Shown here piece after piece: positions 39,980 through 49,195 of a DNA stretch of 64,000 bases. The stretch lies in the NCBI GenBank assembly GCA_000996275.1, contig LCEG01000003.1, forward strand, positions 124,001 through 188,000. The letters are read 5' to 3'. The notes beneath the pieces were generated by a model, which was given only the letters and a program-made list of their open reading frames with translations, did no database searches and was not told the DNA's origin. The position numbers and the translations under genes are program-made. Numbering within the stretch: position 1 is the first letter of the stretch; the number at the start of each line of letters is the position of its first letter. Origin of the DNA: a candidate division TM6 bacterium GW2011_GWE2_42_60. Lineage in GTDB: Bacteria > Babelota > Babeliae > Babelales > Babelaceae.

Positions 39980-41524
39980 ATGTTAATAAAACGCCTATTT
40001 TCTCTCACCGTACTTGCATGTTGTCTTCTTGGCCATCAGAGTCTTTTTTGCGGAGAAACTACTGTAATCGAGAATAAGCGGCTCACGATAAGCGACTACC
40101 CCAACGCTTCTGTCAAACATGTCATCTTAAAAAACACAAAGTATCCCGCGAAGACACTCATCAAACTTCTAACGTTCTGTCGACATCTTACAACACTCAC
40201 TCTTGCCGACGACGCAAATATTACAAACCCAGAAGGGCTTGTGCTTAATAAAAATGACTTACGACCAACTTATTTCGATTCGATCACTGACCTCGTAGTA
40301 TCTTCACAAAAAATAACGACAGCCACACTCTTAAAATTACTTCCTCGTCTTAGAAAGCTAAAAAGGCTTGATCTTACCGGGTCCACCATCTCACCAGACG
40401 ACCAGCTTACAATCACACAAGCATGCCCTCAAGGGATCATATTAACTAAGAACGATGGGAATATACAGGTAGTTCCTCAATCCCAAAAGCCTGCGCCTGG
40501 AAACAAGAACCCCATCACAATCAACTATAAGAAAAAGAAGACACCACCGCCATCTGCAAAAACACCAGAAACAAAACAAGCCCCTGCGCCCGAAAGACAA
40601 CAACCCCCTGTAGTAGTCGCACAACAGCCTAACCAACCGACTATTCCGCTCGAAGAAGGGTCTGAAATGCATTTTACTTTTGAATATGGTTATTTACAGC
40701 TCGCAAGCTGTGCGGGCAACGAAGATTTAAAAATGGCACTTTCTAAAAATCCAAAAGCCTTGGACATGTCGTTTAATACGAGAATCAAGTTTGATGATAA
40801 AACTTTTGAGTGGGCCAGCAGTCCACAACTTATAGAGCTTCATCTTGATTCTACTAATATCACAGCTGTTGTATTGAAGAAGATTCTTAGTGCTTGTCCC
40901 AATTTAAAATACTTGAATCTTCCGTATTGTACGAAGATCAATTTTGATGATGAAGCCCTTGATTGGACTCAGTGTCCTCAACTTACAAGTCTTGATCTTG
41001 AGTATACTAAAATCACAGTTGCTAAATTGAAGAAGATTCTTAGTGCTTGTCCTGATCTAAAATACTTGAATCTTCTTCATTGTAAAAATCTTGATAAACA
41101 AGACCAAAACATGTTTTATAAAGACGCAATAGAGCAACTGAGAAAACAGCTTGCTATAGAAGAGCCTGTCTCCGAAAACATTCCAGAGCTAAAAGCCACT
41201 ATTAAACCCAGTCCTACCAATCAAGAAAACCAGATCGCAAATCAGCCTGTAACAGAAAAACCCAACTTTCAAAATGTAATATTTGAAGCGGGTAAACCAC
41301 GTGTCTGTTGGTATAAAAATCCTTGGGTTTGGGCAGGAATTGGTGCTGCAGGACTTGCAGCTGCATGGGGTGTTTACACCTACTTGCACAAGAAGCCGTT
41401 TATGCCTGCTGTGTTTACACGCACTATTTTGCAGCTTAAGAGGCGTTTAGCACCACGGTTTTCTGCCGCTCTTACCCATTCGAGACAGCCTAACGGCCTC
41501 CTCAGGGTGAGCGGAGAAAGTTGA
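39980..41524 (+). CDS. exported leucine-rich-repeat protein with C-terminal anchor
   Basis: A 514-residue protein from ATG 39980 (GGA upstream). Signal peptide to about residue 24 (LLGHQSLFC). Leucine-rich repeats: LTTLTLADDANIT, LKRLDLTGSTIS, then two near-identical 51-residue units (LIELHLDSTNIT...LKYLNLPYC; LTSLDLEYTKIT...LKYLNLLHC). Residues ~165-215 are Pro/Gln-rich. The C-terminus has WYKNPWVWAGIGAAGLAAAWG, a transmembrane helix, then a basic tail (FTRTILQLKRRLAPRFSAAL) nearly the same as in the 41760 gene. The last ~15 residues (HSRQPNGLLRVSGES) are the translated palindromic repeat. Likely a protein-binding surface or periplasmic protein. Confidence 0.78.
   Translation: MLIKRLFSLTVLACCLLGHQSLFCGETTVIENKRLTISDYPNASVKHVILKNTKYPAKTLIKLLTFCRHLTTLTLADDANITNPEGLVLNKNDLRPTYFDSITDLVVSSQKITTATLLKLLPRLRKLKRLDLTGSTISPDDQLTITQACPQGIILTKNDGNIQVVPQSQKPAPGNKNPITINYKKKKTPPPSAKTPETKQAPAPERQQPPVVVAQQPNQPTIPLEEGSEMHFTFEYGYLQLASCAGNEDLKMALSKNPKALDMSFNTRIKFDDKTFEWASSPQLIELHLDSTNITAVVLKKILSACPNLKYLNLPYCTKINFDDEALDWTQCPQLTSLDLEYTKITVAKLKKILSACPDLKYLNLLHCKNLDKQDQNMFYKDAIEQLRKQLAIEEPVSENIPELKATIKPSPTNQENQIANQPVTEKPNFQNVIFEAGKPRVCWYKNPWVWAGIGAAGLAAAWGVYTYLHKKPFMPAVFTRTILQLKRRLAPRFSAALTHSRQPNGLLRVSGES
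40775..41083 (+). repeat. 153-bp tandem duplication encoding LRR units
   Basis: Matching landmarks (GATGATxAA at 40793 and 40946, AAGAAGATTCTTAGTGCTTG at about 40877 and 41030) show a period of 153 bp. The high DNA similarity indicates a recent duplication that lengthens the LRR array. Confidence 0.8.
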
Positions 41525-41706
41525 TTTTACCACCACTCTCCCTCGATACATTTTTCTTCGAAAAACACTCGGGATGAGCGGGGTTGTACTGATCCTTCGA
41601 TACATTTTTGCTTACGCAAAAACACTCAGGGTGAGCGGAGGGGTCGAGCAGGCGGGATGAACGGGGTTCAGGAATATGGATCCGACAGGCTCACCACGAG
41701 CGGATC
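41467..41706. repeat. cluster of palindromic repeat copies
   Basis: The first copy (41467-41515) lies within the LRR coding end. The next two hold hairpins TTTTTC-TTC-GAAAAA (41551-41565; loop GAA on the other strand) and TTTTTGC-TTAC-GCAAAAA (41606-41623; loop GTAA). The cluster ends with CGACAGGCTCACCACGAGCGG. The block 41449-41587 is almost identical to 44269-44407. Confidence 0.87.
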
Positions 41707-41759
41707 GTATCAAAGTATGTAACAACCAGTGAAAAATAATATAATGTGGAGAAAGTAAC

Positions 41760-44348
41760 ATGAATAAATTCCGTATAATCGCAGGCTTACTGCTCTGTCT
41801 CGCCCCCGCATTGGTTAGTGCTAGTTCCACTGAGCCAAAAGAAGAAATAAAAGAAGTGTCTGCACAAATGTCTGAAAAAGAGGCTCAAAACCGCTTGATT
41901 GCCCTTGTCTGGTTGTTGTGCGCTCAAGAAGATAAAACAAAAAAAGCAGCTGCAATCAACGAGGCTCAAAAAATATATCAAGACCTAACAAATGAAAGTC
42001 TTAAAAAACAGCTTAAACTCATTGTACAAGCATTTCCAACAAATGCCTTAGAGTTATTAAAGAAATATCTAGCCAATTCCTTTTCTATAAAGCTTTTCGA
42101 GGACTCTGATGACTATATCGTTAGTACATCCAGCGTAATTCGTGAACTGCTTGAAGCAGGATGTGATCCAATGATTTTGCTGAACAACTCATACTTTTTT
42201 ACCAAAGCATATCCATCCGAAGATAGTATTAAAAACAGATCTTACGGAAGTAGTTATTGGGGAGACTCTGAGCCGTCAGATAATAACGTCAAAAGACACT
42301 TAGAACTTTTTGCTAAACATCGTCCTATTGTCATACAAGCATTGAGCAATTCAGTCAAAATACTCCTCCCCACCATTATCAAAACTAGTGATGAAAATAA
42401 GTTTGTTGAAATTCGAAACCATCTCTCCCGCATAAATTTTACCGAAGAAGAGTGTCAAAACTTTCTAAAAATTCCCACCACTAGTGAAATGATTAAAAGA
42501 TGGTTGCCTTATGTTATCCCAACACAAGAGAATAAAAAGCAGTGGGAACTTACTGAAAAATGGCGGAATCTTACCGATATCAACAACATAAAGACAACCC
42601 GAGAATTCTGGGGTAAAAATAAAGAATCGAAAGGCTTTAATGCCTTATTTGAACAGCTCAAACAGTGCGTAGAAGAGGGGCTTAACCTCAACCAAATCTT
42701 AGCTCTTACCTGGGGCGTACTTGAAGAAACACCTTTAACTCTAGCAATACAGAACCAGTACTTAACGGATGAAGATCGACTCGTACTTATACAATACCTT
42801 CTCGATAAAGGAGCTCGGCTCGATTATGTTTCCCCTTTTGCAATAAGCTCGCAACTTCATACAGTAGCCTGCGTCTGCTCCAGAGAAATTTTTAAATTTT
42901 TGCTCAAAAAAGGCGCTCAATTAGACAAAGACGCAAAGAAAAGAGCTGAACAACGATATGGGAAAGGCTGTTGCGAGAAGATGCTCAAAGAGCCACTTAT
43001 GAGTGCTACTGAAAAAATCCCTGCAAAGATGCACCTTCTTACACTTCTGCACTATAAACAAAAGCTTGAGTCCGAAAAAACCAAGCCTCAATTCAATTTC
43101 GATCCAAACGAACTTAAAAACAATAGCGTACCCAAAAAGCTCGCGCCATTTTACGAAAAAATGACCGAGATTAAAATTGATAACGAACTTAAAGCATGGG
43201 TAGAAACGTACCCTGATGCCGCAGAATCAATTTTAAACAACGACCCAAAGTGGGATGGTACGTATTGCCCTTTTCAAGACAAAGGAAACAGTTATAACAT
43301 CACCATTAAGCATCGAGCTTTGTTCACATGGCTCCTCCAGGCCGGAACAAGCCCCTTTGCACTCTTAAATCACCCTAACCTATGGGAACATCTTACTAAC
43401 CTTAAATATAACCATACACTCTCAACACTAGCCACGTTGACAGATAAATCCCTTTATACCCATTTACTTAAAGCAATCAAAGAAAACGATCTTGAATTAG
43501 CAAAAAAAGCACTTAAGCACTATCCGCATAGGATCTATATCACCAGAACACAGATTAAATTCGCTCTTTTAACCGTAACGAGCTCAACCAACCCCGAGCT
43601 TATTAAATTACTTAAAAATGAACCACAAAAACGAAGATTGGAGGCTATTGATGAGGTCTGGCAGAACCTTAAGTATTTTTCAGCAAATGCTAAAAAAAAT
43701 AACAAAGTTTATATATCTAACAATCCACTCGTCCCTCAGTTTAAAAACGGCTCTTTTGTTCAAGTTGCTCATTGGTGCCTATTAAATGGCCTCGACCCAC
43801 ACACATCAACAAGAACCCGTACAACTCCTTTAGGTGAGATAGTTTGTTGTGGATTAAATTTCGCATTAGGAACCGAACCAACCGAAGACGAAGTCATATC
43901 GATAATAGAACTGCTTCTCAAATATAAAATTGACCTTAATGCTAAAGGCCTTGATGGACGGACTGCGCTTGAATGCGCTATTGCTGCAAACAGATATAAA
44001 GTCTGTACATTTCTTGTAAAAAATGGTGCACAAATAACCGATAAGGCAAAAATTTTGCTTCAAGAGCATGGTCGCACAGAAGCGTTTGAAAAGATCCAGC
44101 CCGTAGGGGTGGGTACACCACGCGGCCATTGGTATAGAAACCCCTGGATTTGGACAGGAATTGCCTGCGGCGCAGGACTTGCAGCTGCATGGGGTGTTTA
44201 CACCTACATGCATAAAAAGCCGTTTATTCCTGCTGCGTTTACGCGTACAATTTTGCAGCTCAAGAAGCGGTTAGCACCACGGTTTTCTGCCGCTCTTACC
44301 CATTCGAGACGGCCTAACGGCCTCCTCAGGGTGAGCGGAGAAAGTTGA
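41760..44348 (+). CDS. large exported ankyrin-like protein with C-terminal anchor
   Basis: An 862-residue protein with GGAGAAAG before ATG 41760. Signal peptide to about residue 21 (LLLCLAPALVSASS). Divergent ankyrin repeats: TPLTLAIQNQ, LIQYLLDKGARLDYV, IFKFLLKKGAQLDKD around 320-400, and TPLGEIVCCG, LLLKYKIDLNAKG, ALECAIAANRYKVCTFLVKNGAQIT around 680-765. The middle is helical and Lys-rich. The C-terminus WYRNPWIWTGIACGAGLAAAWGVYT plus the basic tail and a repeat-derived end (HSRRPNGLLRVSGES) matches the LRR gene just upstream, so the two share an anchor module but not the binding domain. A TATAAT-like -10 stands at 41740. Confidence 0.75.
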   Translation: MNKFRIIAGLLLCLAPALVSASSTEPKEEIKEVSAQMSEKEAQNRLIALVWLLCAQEDKTKKAAAINEAQKIYQDLTNESLKKQLKLIVQAFPTNALELLKKYLANSFSIKLFEDSDDYIVSTSSVIRELLEAGCDPMILLNNSYFFTKAYPSEDSIKNRSYGSSYWGDSEPSDNNVKRHLELFAKHRPIVIQALSNSVKILLPTIIKTSDENKFVEIRNHLSRINFTEEECQNFLKIPTTSEMIKRWLPYVIPTQENKKQWELTEKWRNLTDINNIKTTREFWGKNKESKGFNALFEQLKQCVEEGLNLNQILALTWGVLEETPLTLAIQNQYLTDEDRLVLIQYLLDKGARLDYVSPFAISSQLHTVACVCSREIFKFLLKKGAQLDKDAKKRAEQRYGKGCCEKMLKEPLMSATEKIPAKMHLLTLLHYKQKLESEKTKPQFNFDPNELKNNSVPKKLAPFYEKMTEIKIDNELKAWVETYPDAAESILNNDPKWDGTYCPFQDKGNSYNITIKHRALFTWLLQAGTSPFALLNHPNLWEHLTNLKYNHTLSTLATLTDKSLYTHLLKAIKENDLELAKKALKHYPHRIYITRTQIKFALLTVTSSTNPELIKLLKNEPQKRRLEAIDEVWQNLKYFSANAKKNNKVYISNNPLVPQFKNGSFVQVAHWCLLNGLDPHTSTRTRTTPLGEIVCCGLNFALGTEPTEDEVISIIELLLKYKIDLNAKGLDGRTALECAIAANRYKVCTFLVKNGAQITDKAKILLQEHGRTEAFEKIQPVGVGTPRGHWYRNPWIWTGIACGAGLAAAWGVYTYMHKKPFIPAAFTRTILQLKKRLAPRFSAALTHSRRPNGLLRVSGES

Positions 44349-44655
44349 TTTTACCACCACTCTCCCTCGATACATTTTTCTTCGAAAAACACTCGGGATG
44401 AGCGGGGTTGGGCCCCACACCCAGGCATACTGATCCCTCGATACATTTTCCTGCGGAAAACACTCAGGGTGAACGGGGTTGGCGCATTTCACTATAAGCG
44501 GAAAGAACTTTTACCCTCCAAAGCCCCGCACCCAGGCATACTGATCCCTCGATACATTTTTCTTCGAAAAACACTCGGGATGAGCGGAGGGGGCGAGCAG
44601 GCGGGATGAGCGGGGTTCAGGCATATGGATTCGACAGGCTCACCACGAGCGGATC
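44287..44655. repeat. expanded cluster of palindromic repeat copies
   Basis: Starts in the end of the ankyrin gene and fills most of the 438-bp gap to uvrB. Hairpins: 44375-44389 (TTTTTC-TTC-GAAAAA), 44446-44460 (TTTTCC-TGC-GGAAAA) and 44557-44571 (as the first). Both ends match 41467-41706, but the middle carries two extra units flanked by CCCAGGCATACTGATCCC. Confidence 0.87.
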
Positions 44656-44709
44656 GTATCAAAGTATGAAACAATTTTGAATCACCCCACGCCGTAATTC
44701 AGAGCAGAC

Positions 44710-44737
44710 GTGACATTTAAAAAATTTCTGCTATACT
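44710..44737 (+). promoter_or_regulatory. sigma70-type promoter of uvrB
   Basis: GTGACA (44710-44715), 16-bp spacer, TATACT (44732-44737), 50 bp upstream of the uvrB ATG. Confidence 0.55.
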
Positions 44738-44786
44738 TTAATAGATAATAGTTTTTATAATAAAATGTTGCACAAAGTGGTGATTT

Positions 44787-46787
44787 ATGGCGCTTTTCAA
44801 ACTACATGCTCCGTTTCCTCCTGCAGGCGATCAGGTCAAAGCAATTGACACACTTGTCAAAGCACGACCAGGCCGCTCTACCCTTCTTGGTGTCACCGGG
44901 TCGGGGAAGACCTATACCATTGCGCAAGTGATTGCGCAGCAGTCCAAACCGGTACTGATTCTTTCGCCCAATAAAACACTTGCGGCACAGCTTTATGAAG
45001 AGTTTTCGCTCTTTTTCCCTGAAAACAAAGTCTGCTATTTTGTCAGTTATTACGATTATTACCAACCGGAATCGTATCTTCCAGCACAAGACATTTATAT
45101 TCCAAAAGAAACGCGTATCAATAGTGAAATAGAACGCTTACGCGTTGAATCAACGGCTTCAATTATCAATCGGCCCGATACTATTGTCGTTGCCTCAGTT
45201 TCGTGCATCTATTCGCTTGGAAACCCAACTGATTACCGAAATCTTGCATTCTCGCTTAAAAAAGGACAACAAATTTCACGCGCTGACCTTTTGCGGCAGC
45301 TTATTTTTATTCAATATACCCGTAACGATATGGAACGGAGCGCTGGCACCTTTCAAGTTTCGGGGCCAACTGTTGAAGTCCAACTTCCGTACCAAAAGGA
45401 AAAATTACGCATTGAGCTTGAGGGGAACGAGATTGAAGGACTCTATTGGGTCCATAAACAGACCAATGAAGTTCTCTTGGCTCTCGATAATGTACTTATT
45501 TTCCCTGCGAAACATTTTGTCACGACTCAAGAACGTAAAGATGCTGCGCTCAAAAGTATAAAAGCAGAGCTTGATGCATACGTCCCTACCGTGCAAAATC
45601 CACTTTACCGAGAACGCATTAAAACAAGAATTGAGCACGATCTTGAGTTGATTGAAGAAATTGGATACTGCTCTGGTATTGAAAACTATTCGGTGCACTT
45701 TGACGGGCGTGCGTCAGGTGAACCGCCATTCTGCCTTTTCGACTTTTTTGAAGATTTTTTGCTCGTTATTGATGAGTCCCACATTGCAATACCGCAATTA
45801 CGTGGCATGTATGCCGGCGATGCTGCACGCAAAAAGTCGCTTATCGATTTTGGATTTAGGCTCCCTTCTTCTTACGATAATCGGCCGCTTAAATTTGCAG
45901 AAATTGAAAAACATTTTAAAGACGTCATTTTTGTCTCCGCAACACCAAGCCCCTATGAACTTGAATCCAGTTCGGTTGTTGCAGAACAGATTATTCGCCC
46001 AACGGGACTTATTGACCCACCTATCGAGCTCCACAAGCGAGAAGGGCAGCTTGCCCATCTTATTGAAGAAATTAGAAAAGCATCGGCACAGAATTTTAGA
46101 ACACTCGTCACCGTACTCACCAAAAAACAGGCTGAAGAATTGGCACGGTACCTCCAAGAGCAACATCTCAAAGTCTGCTATCTTCACCACGACCTTAAAA
46201 CACCTCAAAGAACCGAGTTGCTGCACAAATTACGCAATGGTGTTTTTGAGTGTTTAGTCGGCGTTAACCTTTTGCGTGAAGGGCTCGATCTCCCTGAAGT
46301 AGCGCTCGTCGCGATTATGGATGCGGATATCGAAAGCTTCTTACGCGACAAACGGTCGCTCATCCAGACCATTGGGCGTGCTGCACGTAACACGGCATCA
46401 AAAGTTATTTTTTATGGTGACAGTATCACGGAGTCAATGCAGGCTGCAATTGATGAGACAAATCGTCGACGCACACTCCAGATAGCTTACAATACAGAAC
46501 ATGGCATCACACCACGGTCAGTTTCACGGGATGTTACCAAGAGTATTTCAAAGATGCAAGAAGCCATTGCCGCCGCACAAAAGGGACGTAAAAAACAAAA
46601 GGATTCAGCTTCGACAGAGACGGCAGAAGCAGCATTGCACGCGCTTATTACCCGCATCTCGGGCTTAGAAGAACAGATGCAGGCTACAGCAAATGCATTT
46701 GATTTTGAAAAGGCTATTGAACTTCGTAAAGAATGGCGAGAATTGCAGACTCAGCTTGCTGAGACGACACGCCCTATAAATAAGTAA
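44787..46787 (+). CDS. uvrB: UvrABC system protein B
   Basis: A 666-residue nucleotide-excision-repair helicase that verifies damage and recruits UvrC. Walker A GVTGSGKT near residue 35; the beta-hairpin region SYYDYYQPESYLPAQDIYI; LRVESTASIINRPDTIVVASVS; helicase motifs LVIDESH, VSATPS, REGLDLPEVALVAIMDAD and QTIGRAARN; and the C-terminal UVR motif (LEEQMQATANAFDFEKAIELRKEW) that binds UvrC. Length is normal. The WD40-like gene follows after 18 bp and may be co-transcribed. Confidence 0.96.
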   Translation: MALFKLHAPFPPAGDQVKAIDTLVKARPGRSTLLGVTGSGKTYTIAQVIAQQSKPVLILSPNKTLAAQLYEEFSLFFPENKVCYFVSYYDYYQPESYLPAQDIYIPKETRINSEIERLRVESTASIINRPDTIVVASVSCIYSLGNPTDYRNLAFSLKKGQQISRADLLRQLIFIQYTRNDMERSAGTFQVSGPTVEVQLPYQKEKLRIELEGNEIEGLYWVHKQTNEVLLALDNVLIFPAKHFVTTQERKDAALKSIKAELDAYVPTVQNPLYRERIKTRIEHDLELIEEIGYCSGIENYSVHFDGRASGEPPFCLFDFFEDFLLVIDESHIAIPQLRGMYAGDAARKKSLIDFGFRLPSSYDNRPLKFAEIEKHFKDVIFVSATPSPYELESSSVVAEQIIRPTGLIDPPIELHKREGQLAHLIEEIRKASAQNFRTLVTVLTKKQAEELARYLQEQHLKVCYLHHDLKTPQRTELLHKLRNGVFECLVGVNLLREGLDLPEVALVAIMDADIESFLRDKRSLIQTIGRAARNTASKVIFYGDSITESMQAAIDETNRRRTLQIAYNTEHGITPRSVSRDVTKSISKMQEAIAAAQKGRKKQKDSASTETAEAALHALITRISGLEEQMQATANAFDFEKAIELRKEWRELQTQLAETTRPINK

Positions 46788-46805
46788 ATTTAAAGGAAAA
46801 CCATT

Positions 46806-48590
46806 ATGAAAAATAGATTTATTACGCCACTTACAAGCGGATTAGCACTCACGCTCCTCTGCAGCATCGCCTACACCGCTTTCGGCGCAGAGAATATTCA
46901 AGAAAAGTACCAGGATAAAGATCTCAAAACTATCGTTGAAGCCTACTATACAGAGTATCTTAATGATATGGATAAAGAGTGTTCAAAAACCCAAGAAGAG
47001 ATCGAGAAAGAATGTTTACAAAAACCAGAAGGTGAAAATCTCGATAAAACCGTTCTGAATACACTCGAAAAGCTGATGATCAAAAAATGCGTCACAGGTT
47101 TAACAAAAGGATTTGTTCCCAAAAGTGATAAAGAGGAATTCGAAAAACTCTGCCTTCGCGACTATGATAGCAATACAATTTTTAAAACAGGCATGAAACT
47201 GTTTGAAGAAATAAACAGTCTCATGCCTGAAAACTGTAACCATTCCCTCAGGCTTCTCCCAAACCCAATCAAACTTCACTCATTAGAGTATGAACTCGGC
47301 AGCGCATTTGGCTTCAGCCCCGATGGAACAAAAATTGCGATCAGCACACCTAAAGAGCTTAAAATTTACGATGTTCAAACGGGGACATTGGACAGAGAGG
47401 TAAAATTTACATTTCACCCCGAAGGGCATGGTTATCTCATTTTTGGCGACAATAGAATAATAAGTATGTATGGGAAATGGCTAAGAACTTTTAGCTTAAA
47501 AAAGCAGGAGGAAAATCTACCACAAATCAAAAAATACAATGCTGATCTGCTCAATATTTCTTACCTTCCAAAAAAAGACACCATCACTACAGTCACCACA
47601 AAGGGATCAGTTGAAGTTTGGAATTTGAATACAAACAAGACCACAACAGAAAAACAACTCCAACTACCCGACACAACAGACAGCGATACACCACCACAAC
47701 TGAGTAGCGATAGAAAACACCTGGTGACGAGCGAAGATAATACACTTTTAATAGGTGATCTCAATAATCCAATACTCAATACCAACAACGGAACTACCTG
47801 GAACAAAAAAATCGACCTGCCCAAGAAAATAAATACCCTTGCCTTTAGCCCCGATGGAAAATTCTTAGCCGTAGGTGCAACAGATTCTGTTTATGTCTAC
47901 AACACAGAAAATTTTGATACCGGATCTAAAATAGATCTCCCTCTTGCGGCATATCCCAAAAGCTTGATTGAATCGTTGGTATTTAGTCCAGATAGCAGGT
48001 TTATCAAAATCATGTCCATCAACTTGTCAAAAGAATCCAGCAGATCTCCTGATGAGATAACCAGAACAGACTGTCACTTTATATTTGATCGTTTTACAAA
48101 AACACTAACGACCTTGGCGCCCACTACTGGATGTCTCAGCACTGTTTTTAGTAGCGACAATCAGTTTTATGCAGAAGACGGTTTTTGTCTTGATATTTAT
48201 CAACAGCAAGCACCACTTTCTCTTACCCAATATGCATTGGTCGAAGCACTTGAGATAGATACGCAACACAAAATGGATCTCAACAAAGACGCAAACATCA
48301 AAAAACTTTACGACTCGCTCCCCCAGAATATCAAAAAACACTATCCCCTAGAGCAAAAAAAGATGTCACTGACCAATCGAATATTGATTATTGGAGCTGT
48401 AGCCATAGCGGCTGGTATAGGACTTTATATTGGCTACAAGGCAGCCCCTTATATTAACACACAGTCACTCAGGCAACTTTTTAACCGATTCTTTAAAAAA
48501 CAACCCCATCAAATAAAAGATCCGCTAAAAAACATATTCTCTGTGAACAGCAAGACGACATCTTTGCAGAAAATGTTCCATTCGGCGTAA
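46806..48590 (+). CDS. exported WD40-like/beta-propeller protein with C-terminal anchor
   Basis: A 594-residue protein with AAAGGA before ATG 46806. Signal peptide to about residue 27 (LLCSIAYTAFGAE). A helical Cys- and Glu-rich part (30-150) precedes a propeller of WD40-like blades: GFSPDGTKIAISTPKELKIYDVQTG, VEVWNLNTNKTT, LAFSPDGKFLAVGATDSVYVYN, LVFSPDSRFIKIM. A transmembrane helix near residue 530 (ILIIGAVAIAAGIGLYIGY) is followed by a basic tail (LFNRFFKKQPHQ), the same layout as the ankyrin and LRR proteins upstream. A protein-interaction role on the outer side of the inner membrane is likely. Confidence 0.75.
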   Translation: MKNRFITPLTSGLALTLLCSIAYTAFGAENIQEKYQDKDLKTIVEAYYTEYLNDMDKECSKTQEEIEKECLQKPEGENLDKTVLNTLEKLMIKKCVTGLTKGFVPKSDKEEFEKLCLRDYDSNTIFKTGMKLFEEINSLMPENCNHSLRLLPNPIKLHSLEYELGSAFGFSPDGTKIAISTPKELKIYDVQTGTLDREVKFTFHPEGHGYLIFGDNRIISMYGKWLRTFSLKKQEENLPQIKKYNADLLNISYLPKKDTITTVTTKGSVEVWNLNTNKTTTEKQLQLPDTTDSDTPPQLSSDRKHLVTSEDNTLLIGDLNNPILNTNNGTTWNKKIDLPKKINTLAFSPDGKFLAVGATDSVYVYNTENFDTGSKIDLPLAAYPKSLIESLVFSPDSRFIKIMSINLSKESSRSPDEITRTDCHFIFDRFTKTLTTLAPTTGCLSTVFSSDNQFYAEDGFCLDIYQQQAPLSLTQYALVEALEIDTQHKMDLNKDANIKKLYDSLPQNIKKHYPLEQKKMSLTNRILIIGAVAIAAGIGLYIGYKAAPYINTQSLRQLFNRFFKKQPHQIKDPLKNIFSVNSKTTSLQKMFHSA

Positions 48591-48608
48591 GAAGTAGGAT
48601 AAAAATAG

Positions 48609-48643
48609 GGTCGTATCGAGTTGTTTCATACTTCGATACGACC
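48609..48643. terminator. hairpin between convergent genes, terminator-like
   Basis: GGTCGTATCGA (48609-48619) and TCGATACGACC (48633-48643) form an 11-bp perfect stem. On the minus strand the stem is followed by CTATTTTTATCC, a fair U-tract for the 48664 gene. The arms resemble the GATCGTATCAAAGTATG tails of the repeat clusters at 41704 and 44652. Confidence 0.5.
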
Positions 48644-48663
48644 AGCTTCTAAAAAAGCAGAGT

Positions 48664-49195
48664 TTATCCGATTAAAACGAGACTCTCTTTACCTTTAAAT
48701 GCAATACCAAGCTTGATAATATTTTTGAGCCCTCGCGCACGCAACTCAGTCTCATAATCTCTCTCTTCAATTTGATTAAGAGCTTTCTGTGAAGCAGTTT
48801 CCAATGTCTCTTTTTTCTTCACATCTACTTTTTTAAACTCCAGTATAATGCCCGGTTTTGAAAGATCTTTTGGAATAAGTGAAACATCATACCGCCCCAA
48901 TCCACTTTCACGGTTTGAGCGGACCTCGTGGCTCCCCTGTAACGCCACAAACATCCCTATCGTTAATGCATGATAAAGACGCTCAGGCTCACGTCCCGTA
49001 ATATCAAAACTGCTAAGCGCTTCGTAAGAAAAAAGTTCAAACATACGCTTAAATTCAGCAGCATCACCATGAGTCAAACAGGTAAGCATGCGCAGATAGT
49101 CCTGACTAATCCCTTTTTCTTTAAACCAAGAAAGCACGGTCGTTTCATAAAGTGATGCTATCTCTTCATTCGGTATCTTGAGATCCGCAACAACA
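48664..49195 (-). pseudogene. 3' fragment (PDDEXK_9 nuclease-like domain) of a frameshifted AAA-ATPase gene
   Basis: A conceptual single-base shift in the CAACAACAAG run near 49188-49196 joins NFLL to ADLKIPNEEIASLYETTVLSWFKEKG, restoring one continuous AAA-ATPase/PDDEXK protein of the PF09820/PF08011 type. The fragment contains LSWFKEKGISQDY, GREPERLYHALTIGMFVAL, SNRESGLGRYDVSLIP and IILEFKKVD, the latter two carrying the PD-(D/E)XK-like residues. A GTG at 49137 opens this frame but has no convincing ribosome site. Either a true frameshift or a sequencing error in the short repeat. Confidence 0.75.

Noticed and set aside
41525-41760. Palindromes between the LRR and ankyrin genes as simple terminators
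   Set aside because: The hairpins belong to the dispersed repeat family, also occur inside genes, and lack a consistent following T-run, so termination cannot be assumed.
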